A DNA stretch of 64,000 nt from Armatimonadota bacterium (GCA_029553475.1 JAKPKV010000009.1:1-64000); one strand, 5' to 3'. Positions 10,601 to 19,814 are shown, counted from the stretch's first letter. Program-made: numbers and translations. The notes: generated by a model not told the origin, from the letters alone.

Positions 10601-13600
10601 CGGCGGCAGCGGGGATGACTCCTATAAACTCTGGGCGGGGCAGCCGGGCGCCGGCTGGACGGCGCGGTTCTACGCGCCCGACGGCACGGACATCACCGAG
10701 GGAATCACCAACCCGCTGATCGGCTGGACCACCGACGCGTTGGCGATGGGCGATTTCGCCGATATCCGCATCACGGTGACGCCGAGTCCGTCGTTGGGCG
10801 GCGGCGCCTTCGCGCCGATCACCATCAGCGCGCAATCCTGGAACGACGGCGCCGCGGCGGACGCGGTGATCGCGCGGACGCAGGTGGCGGTGCTGCGCCA
10901 GCCCGACCTGATCATCACCGCGCCGGCCGCGCAGCCGGTGGGCGACGGCGTGTATGACGACGGCGCCGCGCAGACGGTCACCGCGGTGGTGCAGCGCGGC
11001 ACGACGATCTCCTACGCGGTGACGCTGCAGAACGACGGCAACGTGGTGGAGAGCCTCCCGGTGCTGGGCACCGCGGGCGACGCCGACTGGACCATCCTCT
11101 ACACCGAGACCACCGGCGGCGCGAATACCGACGTCACGCTGGCGGTGGTGGCCGGCACCTGGCAGCCGCTGCTGGGCATGGGCGATGCGGCGACGCTGCG
11201 CGTGGACGTGACGCCGCGGGCGGGCATGGCCGCCGGCGTGACGAAGACGGTGACGCTGCGGGCGGTGTCGCCGGGCGACGCGAAGAAGAAAGACACGGTG
11301 GTGGCGAAGGTCACCACCGCGATCCGCAAGCCGGACCTGCTGGTGAAGGTGGCCGGCGCGCCGCTCTTTATCGGCGATAACGTCTACGCGCCGACCGAGC
11401 AGCGCGTGGCGCAGAGCGTGGACAACGGGGCCGCGGCGGCGTATCCGGTGATCCTGCAAAACGACGGCAACACCGGCGACACCTACGCGCTGACGCTGCC
11501 GGCGGATGGCGGCGGCTGGACCTACCGCCTGTATCTCGGCACGGACACGGTGAACGAGATCACCGCGGCGGTGCGCGGCGGGAGCTGGGAGACGCTGCTG
11601 GCGGCGGACGCGGCGCTGGACCTGCTGCTGGTGGCCGTGCCGGACGCCGCGCTGCTCGGCGGCACCCAGGCGACCGCGACGCTGACCGCCGCCTCGAAGC
11701 ACGAGCCGCTCTCCACCGACGTGGTCACGATCACCACCACGGTGGCGGAGCGCCACCAGGGCGACGCGCTCATCCAGCATGACGGCGAAGCGGAGTACCT
11801 GGGCGACAACCAGTACGCCGGCGTCACGCAGGTGAAGGCGCAGCCGGTGCGCGGCGGCATCGTGGCCACCTATCGCGTGAAGGTGGAGAACGACGGCAAC
11901 GTGGGAGAAACCTTCACGCTATTCGGCGACGCCCCCACCGAAGGCTGGACGGTGACCTACACCGACGAGGCGACCGGCACGCCGATTACCCCGGCGCTGA
12001 CCGGCGCGGGGCTGAACGTGACGCTGGCGAAGGGGGCGTCCGCGACCTACCTGATCGCGGTGTCGGCCAACCCGTCGCTGGGCAGCGGCGCGTTGAGCGT
12101 GGCGCGCGTCACCGTGAAGATCGGCAGCGCCGTCCAGGACGTGGTGACGGCGCAGACGCAGTTGATGGGCGCCACCGCCCGGGTGAGCGTGGACAGCCTG
12201 GGCGCGCAGGGGAACAATGATTCACCCAGCCTGAACAGCCCGGCGACGATCAGCGCGGACGGCCGCTACGTGGCCTTCTCCTCGAGTGCCGCGAATCTGG
12301 TGGCCGGGGATACGAACAGCGTGGCGGACATCTTCGTGCATGACCGGGAGCTGGGCACCACCACGCGGGTGAGCGTGAGCTCCGGCGGCGCGCAGGGCAA
12401 CGGCGCGAGCGACATGCCGGCGATCAGTCCGGACGGGCGTTACGTGGCGTTCCGTTCCCGGGCGACGAATCTGGTGGCCGGGGACACGAACAGCAAGACG
12501 GACGTCTTCCGGCATGACCGGGAGACGGGCACGACGATCCGGGTGAGCGTGAGGGACGCGGCCACCCAGGCCACGGGCGATTCCGGCGCCTACGGGATCG
12601 CGATCTCCACCGGCGGGCAGTTCGTGGTCTTCGAGTCTGAGGCGTCCAACCTGGTGGCGGGCGACACGAACAACGTCGCGGATATTTTCCTGCGCGACGT
12701 GACGAATGGGCAGACGCTGCTCGTCTCCGCCGGCCTGAACGGCGCGGCGGCGAATAACCGCAGCCAGCACCCGGCGATGAGCGCGGACGGCGGTCTCATC
12801 GTCTATGGCTCCTACGCCAGCAACCTGGTGGCGGGCGACACGAACACCGTCTGCGACGTGTTCCTGTATGACCGCGCGCTGGGCACCACGACGCGGGTGA
12901 GCAAGCTGGGCGCCACCCAGGGCAACGGCAACAGCGACGACCCGGCGATCAGCGGTGACGGCGCCTTCATCGCCTATACGACCCTGGCGACGAACCTGGC
13001 GAGCGGCGACACCAACGGCACCTGGGACGTGATGCGGGTGAGCCGGCTCACCGGCGTCACGACCTGCGTCAGCGCGGGCGGCAACGGCGCCAGCACCGGG
13101 CCGGCGCTGAACGGCGACGGGCGCTTTGTCGCCTACCGCTCCTACGCGACGAACCTGGCCGGCGGCGACACCAACGGCAAGTGCGACGCCTTCGTGTATG
13201 ACGCCAACGGGCAGCGCAACCACCGCGCCAGCCTCGCCGGCGCCGGCGCGCAGGGCAACGGCGATTCCGCGCTCTACGGGGTAGCGCTGGACAGCCGAGG
13301 CTACCTCATCGCCTTCGACTCGCTGGCGTCGAACCTGGTGCCCGGCGATACGAACAACCGCCGCGACGTCTTCGTCCGCGAGTGGCCGGCCTTCCAGCCA
13401 GACCTGGCGATCCGCAAGGCGGGTGAGACGGCCTATCTCGGCGAGTCGGTCTACTACGATGTCGATATGCAGACGAAGAAGCAGACCACCCCGCCGGGCG
13501 TGCCGGCCCAGTACGTACTGACGCTGCGGAATGACGGGATGCTGCCCGATACGTATACGCTGCAGCTGGAATCGGCCGTGCAGCGGAACTGGACAGCCGC

Positions 13601-14711
13601 CGTGACGGGCCCCGCCGGGCAGCCGATTCCGGCCCTGACGCTGAAAGGGGGCGCCTGGACGGTCGCCCTGGCGGGCGGGGAGTCCGTCACCCTGTCCCTC
13701 GGGGTGACGCCGGGGGTGGCGGTGGCATACAAAGCCTACCAGGAGATGCGCTTCAGCGTGTCATCGGCGCTGATGCCGGATCGCAGCGACGTGATCTGCG
13801 CGAAAACCCAGCGTTGGTTGACTAAGGCGACGCTCGAGGCCAGCCCGGCAGGCACGGTGCTCCCCGGCAGGCCCGTCACGCTGACGGCCACGCCGGTTGG
13901 ACTCGCGCCGGTCGAATACAGGTTTGTCGCGCGCACCAAGGATGCGGGCGGTCAGAGCGTCGAGAACGAGATCCGCGGGTTCCAGGCGGACCCCACCTAC
14001 ACCTGGGTGCCGGATACGGCGGCAACCTATGCGCTGCGCGTTTACGTCCGGGAGCTTGGCCGGGTGGATACCACGGATGCCACCGTCAGTTACCTGGTCG
14101 TGGCCCCGCTCTCCTCGGTGACGCTGTCTGCTAAGAAGCTCTCGCCGCAAGCCGTGCGCACGACCATCACGCTGTCCGGCAAGCGCGTCGGCGGCATGGT
14201 GCCCGAATATCAGTACGAGGCCGCTTTCTACGACCCGCAGGCCGGCGCCTGGGGACCCTACGTGGAGATTCGCGGCTTCAGCACCACCAATGCCGTCAAC
14301 TGGCTGCCCAAGGTCGTCGGCACCTACAAGGTGCGCGTGAACGTGCGCGAGCAGAACTACACGGGCGACGTGGTGTCTGACGAGAAGACCTACGTCATCG
14401 TGCCGGCGTTAACCTCGGTGCAATTGGCAGCGGCGCCCAGTCCCGGCACCGTCGGCCTGCCGGTGACGCTCACCGCCACCCCCACGGGCGGCAGCGCGCT
14501 GGAGTATCGTTTCCTCTGTTACGTGCAGGATTGGGAGGGGAACACGGTCGAGCAGGAGATCCGCCCGTACGGCACCAGCCCGACCGCGACCTGGATTCCC
14601 ACGTCTGACCATATCGGCACGGTCACGCTGGTCGTCCATGCGCGTGAACACGACACGACGGTCGCGTATAAGAAGCTGCGAGAACTCACCTTCACGGTGA
14701 GGAAACCGTGA
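4698..14711 (+). CDS. Giant secreted WD40/TolB-like propeller and Ig-like repeat protein
   Basis: A 3337-residue exported protein. I start it at 4698 because a purine-rich site (GAAAGGGG, 4681-4688) precedes that ATG and a Sec signal peptide follows (basic ARFVRR, hydrophobic core, cleavage near TPVSADG). Approximate order: WD40 repeats (35-635); a CARDB-like beta-sandwich (638-780); TolB-like propeller blades with the refrain SADGRYVAFSS and NLVAGDTN (783-1198); a beta-sandwich; a second propeller (1352-1773); five tandem CARDB-like units, each opening with PDL or similar and containing the N-D-G motif (1773-2492); a third propeller (2492-2898); another beta-sandwich; and three C-terminal Ig/PKD-like units ending near YRF or YQYE (3045-3337). 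No catalytic motif is visible. Role is unknown; cell-surface binding or scaffolding is an inference. Confidence 0.85.
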   Translation: MARFVRRVSPMLRIVVFALAALLLFSLHTPVSADGEIGDLVWKAAAAYNSPTGSEYPVIAFSADGTKLAVPMGFNQVGIFTAATGELQQKLAGHTDIVRQVAFSGDGKWLATGGEDMTIRIWKADAGFAHHRLLTTHTDKITGLSFSSDSTKLLSSGKDGKMLIWDTTPWTATQLADPSPTARDGSAISPNGLWAAARYARTVKVWSVQSGTVLRTYTIDAAGLSAFALAWAPNSTTLAVSAYRFVNLYNVLGADTPTAVAAETMGYSLAFSPDNKFLAVGLNAAQTRLYDPGNGYAQYTRSIVGGTGIAFSPDSTRMTAASSGVFRVYDPTSAASQVIAGPIFGESCMVRAVVPSADGQSVFLAGSANYVEERNASDGTSLRTMLIGAITQVSSLALSPDGAWLAVGASTGAVVILNAQTGAVAKTLNTGSSVVMSLAFDPTSTKLLTGSQDKLVKIWNFLPATPTHTVLGPPSTHDGHVTGVAYTSDGGKIVTIGSDSVIKVWTAAGENIWTSENLGSSLTALALSPDGALIAVGNNAGATKLFSTTTGADVRAMAGTFAGTVNDLAFTPDGAYLIGVGLTDAIVLWDAATGAVAGSATKACTTPLSVTLARGSATMVVGGDDGIGAWTLTLGAPRPDLSARSAADAGYTGVGIVNATGASQIVTAQASADMPATYDVRVANPYYQNDAYTLQGPGGGDGWTVAYYDALHADITAEIIAGTWSTGVLAPGLTAAIRAMVTPDNTVVGLTKSLTITATSQLDPLAVDVVKLNTISPIGPGASVRVSIHTDGSEGNADSQYPAMNADGTRVAFQSDAATLVDDDTNGARDIFLRRRDTGATARVSLGAGGAEANGDSWAPAINGDGTVVAFVSDATNLVAGDTNAVADIFVHDTATGITERVSLGMADEDANAASAGPALSADGTLVVFISEADNLVPGDTNECADVFLYNRTTGVTTRLSVNALGEQANAACRDAEISADGTTVAFSSLASNLATGDTNDTYDIFVVTLDTGAMVCASRSWEGAFGDDGSFLPKLSADGRYVAFTTRATNLLLALGGNGGDTNGKQDVYLCDLEGLFGPSLTLVSATALEQGNGDSGQFGLDVARDDEGTVYVVFESSARNLLGEGNDTNNKGDIFLWSQAGGLSRQSVSTLGEQANEVSRHPVISGDASIIAFDSRASNLVADDANEAYDAFVHVRGKAWQPDLLISSSADPTTFTGLNLFTLNAEQTLDVPVNTAVEKKFYVKLYNQVTNPVGSFALKVPAVDAATGWTLKYEDGGVNVTAAITGAGYPVVDMPPGAEKIIVVTARTYASSPEAAALTVQITATSVDDVSRRDVVQAIVRLTPYQTILASVNSSGGGMGGDDVGFSANGRYVCFVSGSSIQRHDRITGLTTRVDVSAQGATPNSGSADQDVSADGHLVIFKSAATNLVNPALPDGTKQQIQLKDMESGAVTIVSRASGVDGDIANDLCGEAVISPNGKYVAFASRATNLVPGVTDGKQHVYRRELEHPYTTRLVSVNNAGTPSNGDASSCGISSDGNFITWRSNASNLADLNGDGQYDATDDGNSVQDVFLHDVAAGTTELISVKHDGTASGDKQSSRDYRSPVSDDGRYVAFSSLATDLIDGQPAIGGKRQIFLRDRQAGLTSLISLDAAGDPAAADCERPTISLNGRYIGFATGAALLPFDDNALDDVYIVDRDTPGAAGLDLVSVPYNYNGATHTPLSNMKAQDPFISGDGRYIAFEGVQTDPTNLVPTNPGYTGTGGQQIYVRDRWQLAPDLMVKLQGGADWTGENTIDANVTPAQTLTPLQTEPGATATFALRLVNTGTTTDDIAITGTGGGQGWTVRYLDANDADVTAAVTGDGLLTLNMATNDVVTLTCVVTSDPFTLTGSQLDVVVTATSQRNTATRDRVKASARIAGAHKADLQIRSTADEAFLGDNVYDDGTEQTKTLAVQGGRTATYVVRIENDGGSGDDSYKLWAGQPGAGWTARFYAPDGTDITEGITNPLIGWTTDALAMGDFADIRITVTPSPSLGGGAFAPITISAQSWNDGAAADAVIARTQVAVLRQPDLIITAPAAQPVGDGVYDDGAAQTVTAVVQRGTTISYAVTLQNDGNVVESLPVLGTAGDADWTILYTETTGGANTDVTLAVVAGTWQPLLGMGDAATLRVDVTPRAGMAAGVTKTVTLRAVSPGDAKKKDTVVAKVTTAIRKPDLLVKVAGAPLFIGDNVYAPTEQRVAQSVDNGAAAAYPVILQNDGNTGDTYALTLPADGGGWTYRLYLGTDTVNEITAAVRGGSWETLLAADAALDLLLVAVPDAALLGGTQATATLTAASKHEPLSTDVVTITTTVAERHQGDALIQHDGEAEYLGDNQYAGVTQVKAQPVRGGIVATYRVKVENDGNVGETFTLFGDAPTEGWTVTYTDEATGTPITPALTGAGLNVTLAKGASATYLIAVSANPSLGSGALSVARVTVKIGSAVQDVVTAQTQLMGATARVSVDSLGAQGNNDSPSLNSPATISADGRYVAFSSSAANLVAGDTNSVADIFVHDRELGTTTRVSVSSGGAQGNGASDMPAISPDGRYVAFRSRATNLVAGDTNSKTDVFRHDRETGTTIRVSVRDAATQATGDSGAYGIAISTGGQFVVFESEASNLVAGDTNNVADIFLRDVTNGQTLLVSAGLNGAAANNRSQHPAMSADGGLIVYGSYASNLVAGDTNTVCDVFLYDRALGTTTRVSKLGATQGNGNSDDPAISGDGAFIAYTTLATNLASGDTNGTWDVMRVSRLTGVTTCVSAGGNGASTGPALNGDGRFVAYRSYATNLAGGDTNGKCDAFVYDANGQRNHRASLAGAGAQGNGDSALYGVALDSRGYLIAFDSLASNLVPGDTNNRRDVFVREWPAFQPDLAIRKAGETAYLGESVYYDVDMQTKKQTTPPGVPAQYVLTLRNDGMLPDTYTLQLESAVQRNWTAAVTGPAGQPIPALTLKGGAWTVALAGGESVTLSLGVTPGVAVAYKAYQEMRFSVSSALMPDRSDVICAKTQRWLTKATLEASPAGTVLPGRPVTLTATPVGLAPVEYRFVARTKDAGGQSVENEIRGFQADPTYTWVPDTAATYALRVYVRELGRVDTTDATVSYLVVAPLSSVTLSAKKLSPQAVRTTITLSGKRVGGMVPEYQYEAAFYDPQAGAWGPYVEIRGFSTTNAVNWLPKVVGTYKVRVNVREQNYTGDVVSDEKTYVIVPALTSVQLAAAPSPGTVGLPVTLTATPTGGSALEYRFLCYVQDWEGNTVEQEIRPYGTSPTATWIPTSDHIGTVTLVVHAREHDTTVAYKKLRELTFTVRKP

Positions 14712-14743
14712 CGCTTAGCGGCGTTTCGGCGGCACGTTGCAGG

Positions 14744-14768
14744 CCCCCGCGCGGAACCCGTGCGGGGG
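14744..14768 (+). terminator. Probable terminator of giant gene
   Basis: CCCCCGCGCGG and the complementary arm ending GTGCGGGGG form a GC-rich stem about 30 bases after the stop codon. Downstream is TAAGACTTTATG, only moderately T-rich. Confidence 0.45.
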
Positions 14769-14856
14769 TAAGACTTTATGATGTTTTGTCGTTGGTGCCG
14801 GATCGGTTGGTCTGAAAGGACTCACGGGTTCCACCGCTAATCTGTGTCCTCAGGGC

Positions 14857-15130
14857 GATCTCCGCAGAACTGGCCGAACTCCATGCTCTCGTCCGCGATC
14901 TCACGTGCCGTCTGGCCACGATGGAGCGGGAGAACGCACGCCTGCGGGCGGAGAATGCCCAGTTGTGTCAGCAGGTGGACGCCCTGACCCATCAGGTGCA
15001 GGATGCCGAAGCGCGCGCCACCCCGGCGGAGCGGCGGGCGAAACAGCCGACCGGCAAAGCGAGCACCCCCGTACGGACCGACACCCCTCCGCGGAAGCCG
15101 CGCACACGGGGCCGCCCGCCGCGCTGTGAT
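14857..15130 (+). pseudogene. IS66-like transposase N-terminal remnant
   Basis: An open stretch without a good start encodes a coiled coil (containing MERENARLRAENAQLCQQV) followed by a Lys/Arg/Pro-rich segment, PRKPRTRGRPP. That pairing resembles the N-terminus of IS66-type transposases, where a leucine-zipper-like coil precedes a basic GRPPG-like linker. The catalytic DDE region is absent; the frame runs into unrelated sequence after about 15130 and is closed by the convergent hypothetical gene. I found no terminal inverted repeats, so this is a decayed fragment. Family assignment is moderate because only about 90 residues remain. Confidence 0.45.
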
Positions 15131-15179
15131 CTGTCTCTGGCGAGAGTACTGGCAGTGCGTCGCCCGATATCGCTTGCCT

Positions 15180-15875
15180 CTATGCGTCCAGTTCGTCCCA
15201 CATCTCAGCTACACGCGGGTCGTCCGTCATCAGCGATCGTCGGAAATCCTCATCGGTGACAATGCGGCGGGCCATTTTGTCATGCGCATACGGTGCGCCG
15301 GGTCCATGCCATTCACGCATGCCATAGACAGTACGGGCGGTGTTGCGAAAGAGCAATGCGACATAAAGCCTGTCGCTGATCCAACTGGGTCCTGTCCATA
15401 CCGTATATACCGCAAATTCCCAGGTATGATTTTTGAGATGAGCGGGCACGTCAGCAGGCTTGATGACGCGGATTTCTGTCGCGCGCTTGGGCGCGTGCAC
15501 TTCACCGATGCGTGCTGGTTTCTCGGCTGGCTGATTCCGATATTCGAGTTGCGTGATGATCTGCTCGGCCTTCACCCGCATGGTGTCCGCTACGTAGATG
15601 ATGAATGATGATGGGTGCCAGCGGGCAGAGATCAATTCGGCGGCATAGGCGATGTCGTGGCGCGCGAACTCCTGATCGAGGAGGTAGATCCGCTCGGATG
15701 GGTTCTTCATCCAGTCACCTCGATACGTCAAAGCGATCACATGCTCTGCGAGCGTCGAGGGATCCTCGACCGCATGGGCGGCGCGGGCTTCCCACGGTTG
15801 CTGTTTCCGTCTCCCGCGGCCGCCGCGTCCGGGGAACCGGCCGCCCTTGCCTTTGCTGTATTTCGAAGTTCCCAT
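15180..15875 (-). CDS. Hypothetical protein with basic Gly-rich N-terminus
   Basis: A 231-residue protein that I do not recognise. The chosen start gives MGTSKYSKGKGGRFPGRGG; an alternative ATG 9 codons upstream (MIVWKNGWQ) has no better ribosome site. Residues 5-30 are strongly basic and Gly-rich, typical of a nucleic-acid-binding tail. The remainder is mixed alpha/beta, with repeated aromatic stretches (SFIIYVADTMRVKAEQI, HTWEFAVYTVWTGPSWI, RLYVALLFRN) and no transmembrane segment. It lies between a transposase remnant and eno, converging on the remnant, which suggests accessory sequence. Function unknown. Confidence 0.6.
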   Translation of the reverse strand: MGTSKYSKGKGGRFPGRGGRGRRKQQPWEARAAHAVEDPSTLAEHVIALTYRGDWMKNPSERIYLLDQEFARHDIAYAAELISARWHPSSFIIYVADTMRVKAEQIITQLEYRNQPAEKPARIGEVHAPKRATEIRVIKPADVPAHLKNHTWEFAVYTVWTGPSWISDRLYVALLFRNTARTVYGMREWHGPGAPYAHDKMARRIVTDEDFRRSLMTDDPRVAEMWDELDA

Positions 15876-16012
15876 CTGCCATCCATTCTTCCACACTATC
15901 ATTTTATGATAGGCCGGTGAATGGTGCAACATGTGGTGCTCGCGGTAAGAACTGCACGGGCAACACACCGATTTCCCCCGTCACCCACACAAAGGTCACG
16001 CCTCTCTCGCGC

Positions 16013-16041
16013 TTGTGACCGGAGGAACGATCTGGTATACT
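16013..16041 (+). promoter_or_regulatory. Sigma70 promoter of eno
   Basis: TTGTGA (16013-16018), 17-base spacer, TATACT (16036-16041). Transcription would start near 16048, giving a 63-base leader that contains a hairpin. Confidence 0.7.
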
Positions 16042-16057
16042 AGCCGCAGATTCCCCT

Positions 16058-16083
16058 CCTCGGACCTGCCCTCCGGTCCGGGG
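16058..16083 (+). promoter_or_regulatory. Leader hairpin of eno mRNA
   Basis: CCTCGGACC and GGTCCGGGG form a 9-bp stem (one G-T pair) with an 8-base loop, followed by TATTCTCTT and then the AAAGGAG site of eno. It could be an attenuator or a stabilising 5' structure; the sequence does not match a riboswitch I know. Confidence 0.4.
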
Positions 16084-16098
16084 TATTCTCTTGCGTAA

Positions 16099-17412
<1,314 letters not shown>

Positions 17413-17435
17413 GCCGGATATGGCGGACACACGGG

Positions 17436-17461
17436 ACGGGCGGGGCTTCGGCCCCGCCCGT
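17436..17461 (+). terminator. Terminator of eno
   Basis: An 11-bp perfect stem (ACGGGCGGGGC with GCCCCGCCCGT) is closed by a TTCG tetraloop, 24 bases after the eno stop. The tail is TGTTGCGTCGTC, so the T-run is weak. Confidence 0.65.
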
Positions 17462-17622
17462 GTTGCGTCGTCGCTCGCGCCGCGGCGGGCCGGCCCAGCA
17501 GTGAAGCAATACGCGATACGATTGACGAAAAAGAGGAGAATCGCACGCGGGGGCGAAAGAAAAAAGCAATCGTTTTCATCGGTGTCCCATTGCACACCTA
17601 TCACAGCCGAAAAGGACACGCC

Positions 17623-18075
17623 ATGAATACCGTGCAGCGTGGGTATCTGTTCCTCGCCGCGTGCGCGCTCTTCCAACTGCTGGGCCGCGGCATCGCCGCG
17701 GGAGGCCCCGACATGACGCCGCTGGCGCTGTTGGCGCTGGCCATCTCGTATGCGGCGGGCGCGGTGGGGCTGTATCGCGTGCTCGTCGCGCTCATCATGC
17801 GGTGGACGCGCCCGCCCGCGCCCTTCACCCTCGATCGTCCGGCGCCGTCGCTGCTGCGCTATCGCCGCGACGGCCGGACGATGATCATCCCGCTCGCCCT
17901 CGGCGGCCGCGTGCCGCGCCTCCACGAGGCGGCTATCGGGCGCTGGGAGCCTCCGCACGACCGGCAGTCCGTCAACGACGACGACCGCGCCGCCATCCTG
18001 CACGACATCATCCTCCACCTGGCGGAGCGGGAAGAGGCGATCGAGATCGTGCGCGCGGCGGCGCGGGCGGCGTGA
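17623..18075 (+). CDS. Small predicted membrane protein
   Basis: A 150-residue protein not recognised. The start at 17623 has AAAGGA at 17610-17615 and gives MNTVQRGYLFLAACALFQLL; an in-frame start at 17590 has no site. Two hydrophobic segments (about residues 8-22 and 28-52) predict two membrane helices, followed by a soluble tail of about 95 residues rich in Arg, Pro and Asp and ending in a charged helix (HLAEREEAIEIVRAAARAA). It sits between the eno terminator and a tRNA promoter, so it is probably a single gene. Confidence 0.65.
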   Translation: MNTVQRGYLFLAACALFQLLGRGIAAGGPDMTPLALLALAISYAAGAVGLYRVLVALIMRWTRPPAPFTLDRPAPSLLRYRRDGRTMIIPLALGGRVPRLHEAAIGRWEPPHDRQSVNDDDRAAILHDIILHLAEREEAIEIVRAAARAA

Positions 18076-18086
18076 GGCGCGCCGGC

Positions 18087-18114
18087 TTGACATTCTCCGC
18101 CAATCTGCTACAAT
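18087..18114 (+). promoter_or_regulatory. Sigma70 promoter of tRNA pair
   Basis: Perfect TTGACA (18087-18092), 16-base spacer, TACAAT (18109-18114), 12 bases before tRNA-Gly. A strong stable-RNA promoter. Confidence 0.8.
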
Positions 18115-18126
18115 GAAACGCGGCGG

Positions 18127-18202
<76 letters not shown>

Positions 18203-18219
18203 CCGCCCCTCCGCGCAGA

Positions 18220-18293
18220 GGCGACGTGGCCGAACGGTTAGGCAGAGGTCTGCAAAACCTCGTAACCCGGTTCAACTCCGGGCGTCGCCTCCA
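18220..18293 (+). tRNA. tRNA-Cys (anticodon GCA)
   Basis: A 74-base cloverleaf with encoded CCA, 17 bases after tRNA-Gly and presumably cotranscribed. The acceptor GGCGACG pairs with CGTCGCC; anticodon stem GAGGT/ACCTC encloses CTGCAAA with GCA; the T-arm is CCCGGTTCAACTCCGGG. Confidence 0.95.
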
Positions 18294-18317
18294 GATTCCC
18301 TCATTTTCCGTTTCCCG

Positions 18318-18346
18318 TTGACAGCCCGCGCGATTTTTCGCATACT
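18318..18346 (+). promoter_or_regulatory. Sigma70 promoter of PQQ-like protein gene
   Basis: Perfect TTGACA (18318-18323), 17-base spacer, CATACT (18341-18346), 37 bases before the start at 18384. Confidence 0.7.
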
Positions 18347-18383
18347 GTCCTCACTTTCGATGGCTGTCCTCTGGAGGGGAGCG

Positions 18384-19814
18384 ATGCGTCTCGTGGTGAT
18401 TGTGGCGGCCGTGTGGCTGGCGGCGCAGGCGTTGTCGGCGGGGTGGCGCATGGATGGCACCGGGCTGTTCCCGGCGGCGACGCCGCCGGCGGCGTGGGGC
18501 GCGGCGGAGAACGTGGCGTGGGCGACGGAGCTGCCGAACTGGAGCAATGCCTCGCCGGTGCTGGTGGGCGACCGCCTCTTCGTGCAGGCGGAGCCGGCCA
18601 CGCTGCTCTGCCTGGACCGGGCGGGGAACATCCGCTGGCAGCGCACCAACAGCTATGAAGACGTGCTCACCCCCGCACAGCAGGCGGCATTGCAGGCCGA
18701 GCGGGCGAAGATGGCGCCGCTGGACCGGCAGGAAGGCGAGCTCAGGCGCGCGATGAACACCCTGCAGCGCGACCAGCGGCAGGCGGAGAAAGAGCTCAAG
18801 GATAAACCGGGCGACGCCGACCTGACGGCGAAGATCGAACAGTGTCAGGCGGACCTCGAGGCGCTGAAGCCGCGGCTCGCCGCGGTGCAGGCGCAGAAGA
18901 CGCTGCTGCCGCTGGCCGAGCAATACCGCCTGCCGCCCACGCACTCCACGAACGGCTACTCCTCCAACACGCCGGTGAGCGACGGCACGCACGTGTGGGC
19001 CGCCTTCGGCACCGGCCTGGTGGCCTGCTACACGCTGGACGGGGCGCGGGTGTGGGCGCGCGTCGTGGAGAAGCCGAACCACGGCTGGGGGCATAGCTGC
19101 TCGCCGGTGCTGGTGGGCGACACGCTGATCATTCAGTACCTGCGGGCGTTCGGGTTGGACGCGAAGACCGGCGCCGAGCGCTGGCACACCCGCGTCGGGC
19201 ACGCCTGGGGCACCCCGCAGCCGGCGCGCGTCGGCAACCTGGACGTGGTGGTCACCGACACCGGCGACATCCTCAACGTCGCCGACGGGAAACCGCTGGC
19301 TTCCACGAAGATGCGGCTGGAATACGGCTCCTACCTGGTGCTGGGCGACACCATTTACGGGGCGACCGCGCCGAACGCCGCCGCCTTTCACATGCGCCTG
19401 GACGACGCGGGCGCGCTGCAGGTGACGACGCTGTGGCAGACGCCGCTGCTGGCGAAGCCGCCGCGCGACAACCGCTACTATGCCGCCCCGTTGGTGCATC
19501 AGGGCCTCATGTATGCGATCAATCTCGACAGCAGCTTGACGGTCTTTGACGCCGCCACCGGCGAGAAGCAATACGAGCAGCCGCTGAAGCTGGGCGGCAC
19601 CTGTTACGTCTCGCCGACGCTCATCGGCACCGGCATCGTCACCGGCAGCGACAGCGGCAAAGCGGTCGTGTTCGCCCCGGGCGCCGCCTATCAGGAAATC
19701 TCGCGGCATACCCTCGAACCGTTCCGCGGCTGCCCGGTCGCGGAGGGCAATCGCCTCTACCTCCGCACCTGCCACGGCGGGAAGTCGAAATTGTACTGCT
19801 TCGCGGCGCAGTAA
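18384..19814 (+). CDS. Secreted PQQ-like beta-propeller repeat protein
   Basis: A 476-residue exported protein. The start at 18384 has GGAGGGG at 18373-18379 and yields a signal peptide (MRLVVIVAAVWLAAQALSAG). Blades of the PQQ-like quinoprotein type recur: SPVLVGDRLFVQ..LLCLDRAGNIRWQR, SPVLVGDTLIIQ..GLDAKTGAERWHTR and APLVHQGLMYAI..FDAATGEKQYEQ. An unusual insert of about 70 residues (roughly 95-170) between the first and second blades is a charged coiled coil (QAERAKMAPLDRQEGELRRA and QRDQRQAEKELKDK). No dehydrogenase active-site motif is visible, so it is probably a non-enzymatic propeller; partner unknown. It has its own promoter just after the tRNA pair. Confidence 0.8.
   Translation: MRLVVIVAAVWLAAQALSAGWRMDGTGLFPAATPPAAWGAAENVAWATELPNWSNASPVLVGDRLFVQAEPATLLCLDRAGNIRWQRTNSYEDVLTPAQQAALQAERAKMAPLDRQEGELRRAMNTLQRDQRQAEKELKDKPGDADLTAKIEQCQADLEALKPRLAAVQAQKTLLPLAEQYRLPPTHSTNGYSSNTPVSDGTHVWAAFGTGLVACYTLDGARVWARVVEKPNHGWGHSCSPVLVGDTLIIQYLRAFGLDAKTGAERWHTRVGHAWGTPQPARVGNLDVVVTDTGDILNVADGKPLASTKMRLEYGSYLVLGDTIYGATAPNAAAFHMRLDDAGALQVTTLWQTPLLAKPPRDNRYYAAPLVHQGLMYAINLDSSLTVFDAATGEKQYEQPLKLGGTCYVSPTLIGTGIVTGSDSGKAVVFAPGAAYQEISRHTLEPFRGCPVAEGNRLYLRTCHGGKSKLYCFAAQ

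Noticed and set aside
5892-11780. Very long minus-strand open frames (1002 and 954 codons) opposite the giant surface protein
   Set aside because: Their compositions are Arg/Gly/Val/His-rich shadow translations of a GC-rich repeat gene; no signal peptide, motif or ribosome site, and the plus strand has clear domains.
7045-13390. Regularly spaced near-identical DNA repeats, resembling a CRISPR-like array
   Set aside because: They are in-frame coding repeats encoding propeller blades; units are long and diverged, with no spacer pattern and no cas genes nearby.
16013-16048. Rex operator at the eno promoter
   Set aside because: Only one half-site (TTGTGA) is present; the palindromic partner TTCACAA is missing.
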